Assembly: GCA_963522415.1 (NCBI GenBank)
Contig: CAUQZV010000002.1
Coordinates: forward strand, 35,259 to 99,258
Length of the DNA: 64,000 nt
Reading direction: 5' to 3'
Origin: F0422 sp963522415
GTDB taxonomy: Bacteria > Bacillota > Negativicutes > Veillonellales > Veillonellaceae
Under the pieces are notes generated by a model. That model was not told the DNA's origin, did no database searches, and saw only the letters and a list, made by a program, of their open reading frames with translations. Positions within the stretch are counted from its first letter, which is position 1; each line of letters starts with the position of its first letter. Shown piece by piece: positions 9,467 through 17,999 of the stretch. The position numbers and the translations under genes were made by a program.

Positions 9467-9817
9467 CTATATGTATTTTTCGTATATTGCGGGAAGTTCC
9501 TGCAAGAATAAACTATAATTAGGAGCCTGACGTTGGTTTAATACGGCAAGAATAGTAATCGTATGATGAATTTCGTTGATACTATAATAAATATCATATT
9601 TCTCGAAAGAATAAATATGATATACATTTTTAGTGGACTTAGATACATTTAGAATACGATATCGATGCGGTAGATATGATAAACTCTCTATAGCTTTATG
9701 TATTTTATGCGAAGTGTACTTAGCTGTTTCTACGGAGAAAGATTCAGCTATATAGCAATAGATATTTAATAAATTGTATTCTGCAAATGATGAAAGTCGT
9801 ATATCATAGGTTTCCAT
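9467..9817 (-). CDS. ParE/RelE-family toxin
   Basis: The 116-residue product has the compact alpha-beta pattern of the ParE/RelE superfamily: an N-terminal SFAEYNLLNIYCYIAE helix, a central YLPHRYRIL element, and a C-terminal strand pattern YDIYYSINEIHHTITILAVL. Such toxins either inhibit gyrase (ParE) or cleave mRNA on the ribosome (RelE), and the sequence alone does not decide which. It starts two bases after the antitoxin stop, the usual antitoxin-first order. The roughly 15-residue C-terminal extension beyond the core fold is unremarkable. Confidence 0.75.
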   Translation of the reverse strand: METYDIRLSSFAEYNLLNIYCYIAESFSVETAKYTSHKIHKAIESLSYLPHRYRILNVSKSTKNVYHIYSFEKYDIYYSINEIHHTITILAVLNQRQAPNYSLFLQELPAIYEKYI

Positions 9818-9819
9818 AA

Positions 9820-10110
9820 TTATTCTCCCAATAAAGTAGCGAAAAATTCTTTAGCAGAACGTCCATGACCATTGTTTATTTCTTCGACTCCACGAGATAA
9901 AATATCTTCTAATTCTGAAGGGCTAAAGTCAGATGTACTAAGGGGCGGTGTATTTAACTTTAGATCAAAAGGGAGTCCGTTATGTAGGATAATTTGTCGA
10001 TAAAATAAATCAATAGCGACAGCGCGACTTAATCCAAGGTCTTCTAAAATAGATTCAGCATGTTGTTTTACATTTTCATTAATTCGGACATTAACACTAG
10101 CAGATTTCAT
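9820..10110 (-). CDS. RelB/DinJ-family antitoxin
   Basis: The 96-residue product has an N-terminal ribbon-helix-helix (SASVNVRINENVKQHAESILEDLGLSRAVAIDLF) typical of RelB/DinJ antitoxins, which bind operator DNA. Its acidic C-terminal half would wrap the toxin. I placed the start at 10110 because AAAGGAGC lies just upstream; the open frame upstream of it has no support. A good minus-strand promoter with a palindrome (10144-10172) lies 34 bases upstream, consistent with autoregulation by the toxin-antitoxin complex. Confidence 0.78.
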   Translation of the reverse strand: MKSASVNVRINENVKQHAESILEDLGLSRAVAIDLFYRQIILHNGLPFDLKLNTPPLSTSDFSPSELEDILSRGVEEINNGHGRSAKEFFATLLGE

Positions 10111-10143
10111 GTTGGGCTCCTTTCTGTGTACTATATTACTTAA

Positions 10144-10172
10144 ATTATAAACCGTTGTATTGCAATATGCAA
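10144..10172 (-). promoter_or_regulatory. Toxin-antitoxin promoter with palindromic operator
   Basis: Read on the minus strand, TTGCAT (10172-10167), 17 bases and TATAAT (10149-10144) form a near-consensus promoter. The perfect inverted repeat TTGCA-ATA-TGCAA (10160-10172) covers the -35 box, where RelB/DinJ-type complexes repress. Confidence 0.7.
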
Positions 10173-10197
10173 CATAAAATAATACATGAAATATAAA

Positions 10198-10225
10198 TTG
10201 ACTAGGTAGTAGTTTGTGATATAAT
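10198..10225 (+). promoter_or_regulatory. Strong promoter for the leader RNA upstream of the symporter
   Basis: TTGACT (10198-10203), a 16-base spacer, then an extended -10 TGATATAAT (10217-10225). The predicted start is near 10232. It is divergent from the toxin-antitoxin promoter, which lies 26 bases away. Confidence 0.75.
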
Positions 10226-10231
10226 AGAGCT

Positions 10232-10342
10232 AAGAAAAGGAGAGCCATCAACGTGCGTTCGGCGTTAGGCTCATCTGAGGAATGAAAAAAGATGATACCT
10301 AACGTGTTGAGGAGTGGTAGTCCTCATGCGTTAGGTATTTTC
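10232..10342 (+). promoter_or_regulatory. Attenuator-like leader with alternative hairpins
   Basis: Three mutually exclusive pairings can be drawn. (1) GAGCC (10242-10246) with GGCTC (10268-10272), enclosing AACG/CGTT. (2) An antiterminator: CGTTAGG (10263-10269) with CCTAACG (10298-10304), stacked on TCATCT (10271-10276) with AGATGA (10290-10295). (3) A terminator-like hairpin: ATACCTAACG (10295-10304) with CGTTAGGTAT (10329-10338), extended by TGAGGA/TCCTCA and followed by T4. A 10-codon ORF lies inside. It is 180 bases upstream of the symporter gene. I recognise no known riboswitch consensus. Confidence 0.55.
10253..10285 (+). CDS. Putative 10-residue leader peptide
   Basis: A GTG start follows AAAGGAG (10236-10242) at a spacing of 10 bases. 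The reading frame is M-R-S-A-L-G-S-S-E-E then TGA. It contains three serine codons, all different (TCG, TCA, TCT). The ORF spans the left arm of the antiterminator helix, so ribosome position could affect folding. This is too short to be certain it is translated. Confidence 0.4.
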   Translation: MRSALGSSEE

Positions 10343-10441
10343 ATTGTCTACTTACATAGATCAATGATAGCACTCGCTTTGTTTTATACAAAGCGTTTAT
10401 TTTTTTGCATAAAATCAATGAAAGACGATATATATAATCTG

Positions 10442-10450
10442 TGATATAAT
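10442..10450 (+). promoter_or_regulatory. Second extended -10 promoter, proximal to the symporter gene
   Basis: TGATATAAT repeats the -10 found at 10217-10225 in a nearly identical context (GTGATATAATAGA in both). There is no convincing -35. It lies 74 bases before the GTG start of the symporter and would bypass the leader hairpins. Confidence 0.5.
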
Positions 10451-10523
10451 AGAAAAGATTAATGCTGAATGCATTCTATAGAATTTTAAGTAAAGGTGAA
10501 AGGATTAGGAAAGGAGGAGTAGG

Positions 10524-12005
10524 GTGTACAACAATTTTGAAGTGATTGGGGCATTTGCATTGTATTTAGGCCTCATGATGTACATCGGGGTATATTATTA
10601 CCGCAAGTCTAATAGCTTAGACGACTATATTTTAGGAGGTCGCCAGCTAGGCCCCTGGATCACGTCCATGAGTGCGGAAGCATCAGACATGAGTGGATGG
10701 ATGTTGATGGGTTTACCTGGATTTGCCTACTCAACAGGGATATCGGCGTTATGGATTGCCATTGGTTTAGCTTTGGGAACGTGGCTGAACTGGGTATTCG
10801 TATCGAAACGATTGCGCAATTATACAGAGGTAGCGAATAATAGTTTGACTATACCGGATTATTTGAAAAACCGTTTTCATGATACATCAAGAATTGTGCC
10901 AGTTGTGTCTGCTATCTTCATCGTTATTTTCTTTTTAATTTACACGTCCTCCGGATTTGTAGCAGGTGGTAAATTATTTAATACTATCTTTGGACTAGAT
11001 TATATGACATCTCTCTTTATTACAGCCGGGGTAGTTATTTTCTACACCTTCCTAGGTGGTTTCTTAGCCGTAAGTTGGACAGACTGTATCCAAGGTATGA
11101 TGATGTTTTTCGCCATCTTATTGGTACCGGTGGCGGCAGCCATGTATTTAGGTGGTCCTGTGGAAACATCTCAATTAATTGCTACGGAGTTCCCAGCAGG
11201 CTTGTCCATTTGGGGACCGGAACAAGATACTTTTACCTTGGTGGTAGGTATTATTTCTAGCCTAGGATGGGGGCTTGGTTACTTCGGTCAACCTCACATC
11301 TTAGTGCGTTTCATGGCGATTTCCGATGCGAAAGAATTGAAAAAAGCTACGAATATTGCCATGATTTGGGTGGTGATTTCCTTGTTGGCTGCGGTGGCAG
11401 TAGGTCTTGTTGGTAAAGTGTACTTAACAACACCGCTAGTAGATGCCGACGCAGAAACAGTGTTCCTTGTGATGAGCGAGCATTTATTTAACCCATTTGT
11501 GGCAGGTTTGATTTGGTCCGCTGTATTGGCAGCCATCATGAGTACAGCCTCTGCACAATTGTTAGTAACTGCATCTTCTGTGTCGCAAGATTTGTACCGC
11601 AATGTGTTTGCCCGTGATGCAGGAGACCGTGAACTAGTTATGGTTAGCCGTGCTACGGTATTGATCGTATCTGCTATTGCCATCGTGATGGCGGTGAATC
11701 CACAAAGCTATATCTTGACGATGGTGGCCTATGCATGGGCAGGATTTGGTGCTGCCTTTGGTCCAGCTATTTTAATTTCTTTGACTTGGAAACGGATGAC
11801 TCTGAAAGGTTGTATCGCAGGTATCTTAGTAGGTGGTATTACCGTTCTTGTGTGGAAACAATTTGGTTGGTTCGGCTTGTATGAAATCGTGCCAGGATTC
11901 ATCTTATCCGCCATTGCTATCTTCGTAGTTAGCTTGTTAGATCATGAGCCAAGCAAAGAAATCCAAGCGGAGTTCGATGCATCTGAACAAATGCATATTT
12001 TATAA
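10524..12005 (+). CDS. putP: Sodium/proline symporter (SSS family)
   Basis: This 493-residue inner-membrane protein has about 13 hydrophobic segments and PutP-type signatures: DDYILGGRQLGPW (about 34-46), SAEASDMSGW (about 50-59), and the long SSS motif region around GWGLGYFGQPHILVRFMA (about 245-262). It imports proline with Na+, although a related substrate cannot be excluded. The start is GTG 10524 behind AAGGAGG (10511-10517). It stands alone between the leader region and a terminator and may be controlled by the leader RNA. Confidence 0.85.
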   Translation: MYNNFEVIGAFALYLGLMMYIGVYYYRKSNSLDDYILGGRQLGPWITSMSAEASDMSGWMLMGLPGFAYSTGISALWIAIGLALGTWLNWVFVSKRLRNYTEVANNSLTIPDYLKNRFHDTSRIVPVVSAIFIVIFFLIYTSSGFVAGGKLFNTIFGLDYMTSLFITAGVVIFYTFLGGFLAVSWTDCIQGMMMFFAILLVPVAAAMYLGGPVETSQLIATEFPAGLSIWGPEQDTFTLVVGIISSLGWGLGYFGQPHILVRFMAISDAKELKKATNIAMIWVVISLLAAVAVGLVGKVYLTTPLVDADAETVFLVMSEHLFNPFVAGLIWSAVLAAIMSTASAQLLVTASSVSQDLYRNVFARDAGDRELVMVSRATVLIVSAIAIVMAVNPQSYILTMVAYAWAGFGAAFGPAILISLTWKRMTLKGCIAGILVGGITVLVWKQFGWFGLYEIVPGFILSAIAIFVVSLLDHEPSKEIQAEFDASEQMHIL

Positions 12006-12025
12006 TTACATACACATTGAAAACG

Positions 12026-12069
12026 AAATGTTGGGGCTAGTCCTTAGGGAGTAGTGCCAACATTTTTTT
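12026..12069 (+). terminator. Terminator after the symporter
   Basis: AAATGTTGG (12026-12034) pairs with CCAACATTT (12057-12065). A further internal helix lies between the arms, and T7 follows. Confidence 0.85.
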
Positions 12070-12148
12070 GTAGAAGAGACTTATAGATGAGGCGCTTATA
12101 AAGTACACATTTAGTAATCATTGGGGTCTGTATGAATTAGCATATTTT

Positions 12149-12301
12149 TTCACCAATATGTATGGATACAACTATAAGTCCTAGTAGGTCTTGTTAGGAA
12201 GTTATAACATGCGGTAAGGAAGGTACTGCCTTAAGGGGAACGTGTGACAAGATAGGTATGTCTACTAGTTCATGATGAAGGAAATGGTTGTACTAGGTGA
12301 A
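12149..12301 (+). ncRNA. Rod-shaped structured RNA, 6S RNA candidate
   Basis: Six collinear helices fold this 153-base stretch into one long interrupted hairpin: TTCACC/GGTGAA (12149-12154/12296-12301), TACAAC/GTTGTA (12167-12172/12287-12292), CTAGTAG/CTACTAG (12181-12187/12262-12268), CTTGT/ACAAG (12190-12194/12247-12251), ACATG/CGTGT with one G-U (12207-12211/12241-12245) and TAAGG/CCTTA (12215-12219/12229-12233). A large asymmetric bubble (8 bases against 18) lies between the second and third helices, as in the open-promoter mimic of 6S RNA. It occupies a 452-base gap with no ORF. The strand is assumed to be plus because recQ and putP are plus; no strong promoter or terminator was seen. 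Confidence 0.5.
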
Positions 12302-12399
12302 TAGTATAAAAACTGTAAGGTGCATATAACGATATAGGCAATGACTATGGAAAAGAAAGGAGAGTTCTTGGTGGAATAGTTTATAGGTATCTATAAAAA

Positions 12400-12408
12400 T
12401 GGTATAAT
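12400..12408 (+). promoter_or_regulatory. Extended -10 promoter of recQ
   Basis: TGGTATAAT lies 50 bases before the recQ start. The -35 position holds TTTATA (12380-12385), 17 bases upstream, which is weak. Confidence 0.6.
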
Positions 12409-12457
12409 GAATAGATACAATTAGATGAATACGTACGTTAGAAAGGAGGAAAGACAT

Positions 12458-14281
12458 ATGGATGCTAGAGCTTTACGAGCATTACAACATTTTTATGGAT
12501 ATTCTAGTTTTCGTCCCGCTCAAGAGGTACCGGTTACAGCTTTGTTAGAGAACCAAGATGTGCTAGGGATTATGCCTACCGGGGCAGGTAAATCAATTTG
12601 CTTTCAGATTCCGGCTATGCTAAAGGCGGGCATTACCATTGTGTTTTCTCCCTTGATTTCATTGATGCAAGACCAAGTAGATACCTTAAAAGAACAAGGT
12701 ATGCCCGCAGCGTATATGAATAGTACCCTCAGTCGAGAGGAACAAAATAAAATTTTGTACTATTTACGGGAAGGGCGGATCAAGTTGCTATACTTGGCGC
12801 CAGAAAAGTTAGAGTCAGAAGGATTTTGCGAATTTTTGAGAAGTTTGCCAATTAGTCAAGTCATCATTGATGAGGCCCATTGCGTATCCCAATGGGGGCA
12901 TGATTTTAGGCCTTCTTTCACAGCCATTGGCCCTTTTATCGCTAGATTGCCACATCGACCGGTGGTGGGGGCTTTCACGGCCAGTGCGACGGAAGAAGTA
13001 GAACGTGATATGAAACGTTTGCTAGGCTTAGAGAATGCCTGTGTCCATATTACTGGTTTTGATCGATCAAACTTGGCTTTCACGGTCATCCATGAAAGTC
13101 ATCGTATGGAATATGTGCGGGATTATGTACTACACAATCCTAATGATGTGGGGATTGTCTATTGTGCCACTCGGGCGAATGTGGAAAAAGTCTATCGTGA
13201 GTTGTTGCGATACGGTGTGAAAGTAGGGTATTACCATGGTGGTTTATCTGATGAAGAACGAAAGTATCAGCAAAATCGTTACGCCTTCGATGAAGTGCAA
13301 GTGATGGTAGCCACCAATGCGTTTGGCATGGGCATCGACAAAAGTAATGTACGGTATGTCATTCATTACCAGATGCCACGAAATATGGAAAGTTATTACC
13401 AAGAGGCAGGTCGTGCTGGGCGAGATGGAGCACCTGCAGATTGTATTTTGCTCTATAATGGGCAAGATGTGGCAGTACATCAATATATATTAAGTCAAAG
13501 TGATTTGCCACCAGAGCGTCAACGAATTGAACGAAACATGTTACAATCTATGATTGATTATTGTCATACACCGATGTGTTTGCGTAAGTTTATATTGTCT
13601 TATTTTGGTGAGCAAGTGCCTTGGGATCAATGTCATCATTGTAGTAATTGTGATACACCACGGACGGCTGTGGATGTCACATCAGAAGCCACTTTTGTAT
13701 TACAAACCATTTGGAATACAGAAGAACGATATGGTGTGACTATGATTACAGATATTCTTTGTGGTAATCGGACAGAACGTATTGAGAAGTTCCGTTTACA
13801 CCGCTTATCCGTATTTGGCAAATTAAATCGTTGGGCAGATAAAGATGTAAAAGGATTTATCAAACGGTTGATCGCGATGGGATATATCGCTTCATCGGGC
13901 GGACAGTATCCAATTTTAGCCCTCACAGAGCAAGGTCATGAAGTATTAGGGGGACGAGTAACTGTGAAAGATGTACCCATTGAGGTGGGGGAACATCGTC
14001 CTATGCAGAATCGTTCTAATGCAAAGGTCTCTGGGGTGGCAAAAGCTACTAAAGATAATTCTTTATTTGAGGCTCTACGTGTGCATCGTTTGGAACTTTC
14101 ACGAACAGAAGGGGTAAAACCGTTCATGATCTTTTCAGATGCTACCTTATTGGATATGGTAGCTAAAGAACCATTGACCCTAGGAGATATGGCAAATGTA
14201 AAAGGCGTAGGAGATATGAAACTGCGCAAATATGGTAATGAATTTTTGAAGGTCATAGCCGAGTTTAAGAGCAATGTATAG
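12458..14281 (+). CDS. recQ: ATP-dependent DNA helicase RecQ
   Basis: The 607-residue 3'-5' helicase acts in recombination and fork repair. Walker A PTGAGKS is at 40-46, DEAH at 138-141 with the aromatic-rich loop CVSQWGHDF after it, and motif VI QEAGRAGRDG near 316. A zinc-binding cysteine cluster (C-x3-17-C...CHHCSNC) lies near 370-395, followed by a winged helix and a C-terminal HRDC domain (about 535-600). ATG 12458 is preferred over ATG 12425 because AAAGGAGG (12442-12449) fits it and the upstream start lies only about 10 bases from the predicted transcription start. thyA follows after 26 bases. Confidence 0.95.
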   Translation: MDARALRALQHFYGYSSFRPAQEVPVTALLENQDVLGIMPTGAGKSICFQIPAMLKAGITIVFSPLISLMQDQVDTLKEQGMPAAYMNSTLSREEQNKILYYLREGRIKLLYLAPEKLESEGFCEFLRSLPISQVIIDEAHCVSQWGHDFRPSFTAIGPFIARLPHRPVVGAFTASATEEVERDMKRLLGLENACVHITGFDRSNLAFTVIHESHRMEYVRDYVLHNPNDVGIVYCATRANVEKVYRELLRYGVKVGYYHGGLSDEERKYQQNRYAFDEVQVMVATNAFGMGIDKSNVRYVIHYQMPRNMESYYQEAGRAGRDGAPADCILLYNGQDVAVHQYILSQSDLPPERQRIERNMLQSMIDYCHTPMCLRKFILSYFGEQVPWDQCHHCSNCDTPRTAVDVTSEATFVLQTIWNTEERYGVTMITDILCGNRTERIEKFRLHRLSVFGKLNRWADKDVKGFIKRLIAMGYIASSGGQYPILALTEQGHEVLGGRVTVKDVPIEVGEHRPMQNRSNAKVSGVAKATKDNSLFEALRVHRLELSRTEGVKPFMIFSDATLLDMVAKEPLTLGDMANVKGVGDMKLRKYGNEFLKVIAEFKSNV

Positions 14282-14307
14282 CGATAGATGGAAACAAGGA
14301 GGCATAG

Positions 14308-15099
14308 ATGAGTTTAGCAGATACGCAATATTTACAGATTATAGAGAATATATTAGATCATGGGTATTATGCCAACAATCGTACAGGCATTGCGACCTAT
14401 AAATTACCACATCAAGTGATGCAATTCAATTTAGCAGAAGAATTTCCTATTTTAACCACGAAATTTGTAGCTTTCAAAACGGCCATTAAAGAGTTGCTTT
14501 GGATTTGGCAATTGCAATCTAATGATGTGCGCCAGTTGCAGGCTATGAATGTAAAAGTTTGGGATGAATGGATGCGTGAAGATGGTACGATTGGTAAGGC
14601 CTATGGATACCAAATTGCCAAATATAAACAGGTAGATAATTTATTGGATATGCTACAAAAGGACCCTCAAAGCCGTCGTATGATTGTGACCTTGTGGAAT
14701 ATTGAGGACTTGCCAGATATGGCGTTGCAACCATGCGCTTATGAAACGTTATGGGATGTTACCGATGGTCGTTTAAATTGTATGCTTATCCAACGCAGTG
14801 GGGATATGGGTTTAGGAGTGCCTTTTAACACCGCTCAATATGCTGCATTGGTGCATATGATTGCTCAAGTATCTGGATTGCAGGCGGGACAATTCACGCA
14901 TGTCATCAATAATGCTCATATTTATGAGAATCATGTAGAAGCTTTACGTATTCAATTAGAACGTAAGTATGAAGCCTTAGAGGCTCCGGTGTTACGATTA
15001 AACCCAGAGATCAAAAATTTCTATGATTTTACACCGGAAGATATAACTCTAGAAGGCTATGAGCATTTAGGGAAACTATCTATGACAGTAGCTGTATAA
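14308..15099 (+). CDS. thyA: Thymidylate synthase
   Basis: This enzyme methylates dUMP to dTMP using methylenetetrahydrofolate. It is 263 aa, the usual short bacterial form. The nucleophile is C143 in LQPCAYETLW; QRSGDMGLGVPFN follows at about 165-177 and HVINNAHIYENH near 200. The C-terminal AV ending is the conserved flap. dfrA follows ten bases later; it regenerates tetrahydrofolate from the dihydrofolate produced here, so the pair is functionally coupled. Confidence 0.95.
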   Translation: MSLADTQYLQIIENILDHGYYANNRTGIATYKLPHQVMQFNLAEEFPILTTKFVAFKTAIKELLWIWQLQSNDVRQLQAMNVKVWDEWMREDGTIGKAYGYQIAKYKQVDNLLDMLQKDPQSRRMIVTLWNIEDLPDMALQPCAYETLWDVTDGRLNCMLIQRSGDMGLGVPFNTAQYAALVHMIAQVSGLQAGQFTHVINNAHIYENHVEALRIQLERKYEALEAPVLRLNPEIKNFYDFTPEDITLEGYEHLGKLSMTVAV

Positions 15100-15109
15100 G
15101 GAGTTATCT

Positions 15110-15595
15110 ATGTTAGCAATGATTGTAGCAGTGGCTGAGAATGGCGTTATAGGCAAGGATAATCACCTGATTTGGCGCATTCCAGAAGATTTAGCATATT
15201 TTAAACAGCGCACTACTGGGCATGTCATCATAATGGGGCGAAAGACATTGGAGTCTTTGCCGTTTTTGTTACCTAATCGTGAACATTGGGTTATTACATC
15301 ACAATTGGATTACATACCACCCTATGAAGGAGTGAAAGTATTCCATAGTCCAGAGGAAGCGGCACAAGCGGCACAAGACATAGAGTTAGCGTATTGCATT
15401 GGCGGTGCGCAGGTGTATGCAAGCATGGCACCTTATGCAGATCGTTTGTATGTGACGGAGTTACACCGAGCTTTCACAGGGGATGTGACATTTACTGAGC
15501 ATACCAAGCCAGAATGGATGGAGATAGAGCGTATACCCGGCGCAGGGCAAGATGAGTTGTCTTATGATTTTGTAACCTATGAAAGGCGGAAATAG
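15110..15595 (+). CDS. dfrA: Dihydrofolate reductase
   Basis: This 161-residue NADPH-dependent enzyme regenerates tetrahydrofolate. W22 and the catalytic acid D27 lie in IWRIPEDLAYF, and the NADPH-binding IIMGRKTLESLP is near 40-51. CIGGAQVYASM near residue 100 is the second nucleotide-binding glycine pair. The gene sits between thyA and tex with minimal spacing. Confidence 0.95.
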   Translation: MLAMIVAVAENGVIGKDNHLIWRIPEDLAYFKQRTTGHVIIMGRKTLESLPFLLPNREHWVITSQLDYIPPYEGVKVFHSPEEAAQAAQDIELAYCIGGAQVYASMAPYADRLYVTELHRAFTGDVTFTEHTKPEWMEIERIPGAGQDELSYDFVTYERRK

Positions 15596-15596
15596 A

Positions 15597-17999
15597 ATGG
15601 AAATACATGTAGTGATAGCCCAAGAGTTAGGGGTAAAGCCACATCAAGTAGAAGCAGCCATTACTTTATTAGATGAGGGCAATACAGTACCATTTATTGC
15701 ACGGTATCGAAAAGAAGTGACTGGTGAGTTAAAAGATGAGCAATTGCGTGACATCGAAGAGCGGATGAAATATTTGCGCAACTTGTTACAAAGAAAAGAA
15801 GAAGTCACTAAGTCTATTGAAGAACAAGGCAAATTGACGGACGAACTATCCGCAGCGATTACGAAAGCGATGAAATTGCAAGAATTAGAAGACTTGTATT
15901 TGCCATTCCGTCCGAAAAAACGTACTCGTGCGTCCATGGCCAGAGACCGTGGTTTGGAACCGTTGGCACAGGCATTGTTCACAACGGCTACAGAAGAAGA
16001 GTTACGCCAAATGGGAGCAGAGTACCTTAATGAAGAAGTGCCTACTGTGGAAGATGCCTTACAAGGGGCGATGGATATTGTAGCAGAAGAAGCGAGTGAA
16101 CGAGCAGATATTCGCCAATATTTGCGTAAAGCTATGTGGGAAACTGGTCATATGAAAACGGAGCTAGTAGGCGAAGAAGAAGTAAACCAAGGATTCTTAC
16201 AGTACAATGAAGAATACAAAGAACCCATTCGCCAAGTCCCATCCCATCGTGTATTAGCGATGAACCGTGGGGAAAGCTTGGGCGCTTTAAAAGTTAGCTT
16301 TGTGGTACCGGATGAAACATTTATCCAATATATGGTAGACACTGTGCAAGGTACTGCAAGGGTAGAGCATTCGTATATTGCTGAGGCTATTGCTGATGGA
16401 TATAAACGACTATTGTATCCATCGTTAGAGCGTGAAACACGAAATGCAATGACAGAGCAAGCAGAAGAGCAGGCCATCAAAGTATTTGGTACGAACTTGC
16501 GCAATTTGTTGCTCCAAGCACCTTTATCTGGACATGTTATTATGGGCTTAGACCCAGGATATCGTACAGGTTGTAAAATGGCCATCATTGACAGGGAAGG
16601 TAATGTCCTAGATTATGGGGCTTACTATCTTACGATGAGTGATAAACAAGCAGAGCGTGCCAAACAAGAATTGGCTAAGAAAATCCGTCAATATGGTGTT
16701 ACTTTGATTTCTATCGGCAATGGTACTGCTTCTTATGAAACAGAGCAATTTACATCTGCTATGATTGCTGAAGAAGGCTTAGATTGTCATTATATTATTA
16801 CTAATGAAGCAGGTGCCTCTGTATACTCCGCTTCTAAGTTAGCTATTGAAGAATTGCCAGATTTAGATGTATCTATCCGTGGTGCCGTATCTATTGCGCG
16901 CCGTGTACAAGACCCATTGGCGGAATCTGTGAAGATTGATCCAAAATCAATCGGTGTTGGTCAATACCAACATGATGTGAATCAAAAACAATTGGGCGCC
17001 ACCTTAGATCAAGTAGTAGAAACGGTGGTAAACCATGTAGGGGTAGAGCTCAATACAGCGTCTCCAGCGATATTGAAGCATGTGTCTGGTATTTCTAGCA
17101 CCGTGGCGAATAATATTATTGCTTACCGCAAGGAACATGGTGCTTTTACTAGTCGTAAGCAATTGTTGAAAGTAGCACGTTTAGGTCCTGCCGCCTTTAC
17201 ACAATGTGCCGGTTTCTTGCGCATCGGTAAAGGGGAGAACCCTTTAGATGCGACGCCAGTTCATCCAGAGTCTTATGAGATTGCCCAAGGAGTGCTAACA
17301 CAGTTGGGGATGTCCTTAGACGATTTACGTAATAAAGCGACACTGGAAACGACCAAAGCGAAACTGCAAACGGTGAATGTGGAAGAGTTGGCAAAACAGC
17401 TCGATGCAGGTGTACCGACGGTACGAGATATTGTAGAAGCCTTGCAAAAACCAGGTCGTGACCCACGGGAAGATTTGCCAGCGCCGATGACACGAAAGCA
17501 AATAGCTAGATTGGAGGATATGCAAGTAGGCACTGTGGTAAAAGGAACAGTCCATAATGTGGTGGACTTTGGTGCCTTTGTGGATATTGGTGTAAAAATC
17601 AATGGACTCTTGCATAAAAGCGAGTTTTGTGCTTACCATGAACACCCATCCGATGTATTGGCAGTAGGAGATATTATCGAAGTAGAGATTATTTCTGTCG
17701 ATGCAAAACGGAACCGCATTGGTTTATCTATGAAACGAGAAAAACCAAAACATCTAAACCGTCAAGGTCATAGACACAATGGCGATGGAAATCCCCGTCA
17801 AGATACACCACGTAAGGATGGTCAACAACCAAAAGGCGAAAGACAGCAGGGTCGAAACTCTAAGAACATTAAGGATGTAAGAAGTGGCTCAGGTAACCCT
17901 ATGCGAGATAGAAACAATCGAGGAAAAGGGCAAGAAAAAGAGCAGGACTTAGGCGCTTTATTACAACAATGGGCTGACCGTGGAGGACGTAAACGATGA
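15597..17999 (+). CDS. tex: Tex family RNA-binding protein (transcription accessory protein)
   Basis: The 800-residue protein has the Tex layout: an N-terminal helical domain, a YqgF/RNase H-like domain containing VIMGLDPGYRTGCKMAI near 315-330, helix-hairpin-helix repeats (near 500-560) and an S1 domain starting around VGTVVKGTVHNVVDFGAFVDIGV near residue 645. After S1 there is an unusual 80-residue basic, Gln/Asn/Gly-rich tail. ATG 15597 is chosen because it follows the AAGGCGG-like SD and begins one base after the dfrA stop; an earlier in-frame ATG (15579) lies inside dfrA. The stop overlaps the lspA start. Confidence 0.92.
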   Translation: MEIHVVIAQELGVKPHQVEAAITLLDEGNTVPFIARYRKEVTGELKDEQLRDIEERMKYLRNLLQRKEEVTKSIEEQGKLTDELSAAITKAMKLQELEDLYLPFRPKKRTRASMARDRGLEPLAQALFTTATEEELRQMGAEYLNEEVPTVEDALQGAMDIVAEEASERADIRQYLRKAMWETGHMKTELVGEEEVNQGFLQYNEEYKEPIRQVPSHRVLAMNRGESLGALKVSFVVPDETFIQYMVDTVQGTARVEHSYIAEAIADGYKRLLYPSLERETRNAMTEQAEEQAIKVFGTNLRNLLLQAPLSGHVIMGLDPGYRTGCKMAIIDREGNVLDYGAYYLTMSDKQAERAKQELAKKIRQYGVTLISIGNGTASYETEQFTSAMIAEEGLDCHYIITNEAGASVYSASKLAIEELPDLDVSIRGAVSIARRVQDPLAESVKIDPKSIGVGQYQHDVNQKQLGATLDQVVETVVNHVGVELNTASPAILKHVSGISSTVANNIIAYRKEHGAFTSRKQLLKVARLGPAAFTQCAGFLRIGKGENPLDATPVHPESYEIAQGVLTQLGMSLDDLRNKATLETTKAKLQTVNVEELAKQLDAGVPTVRDIVEALQKPGRDPREDLPAPMTRKQIARLEDMQVGTVVKGTVHNVVDFGAFVDIGVKINGLLHKSEFCAYHEHPSDVLAVGDIIEVEIISVDAKRNRIGLSMKREKPKHLNRQGHRHNGDGNPRQDTPRKDGQQPKGERQQGRNSKNIKDVRSGSGNPMRDRNNRGKGQEKEQDLGALLQQWADRGGRKR

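Noticed and set aside
10111..10251. 47-residue N-terminal extension of the antitoxin
   Set aside because: It spans the antitoxin's own promoter and operator; the SD supports the start at 10110.
12425..12457. Upstream start for recQ
   Set aside because: It lies about 10 bases from the predicted transcription start and has no SD, whereas ATG 12458 has a perfect one.
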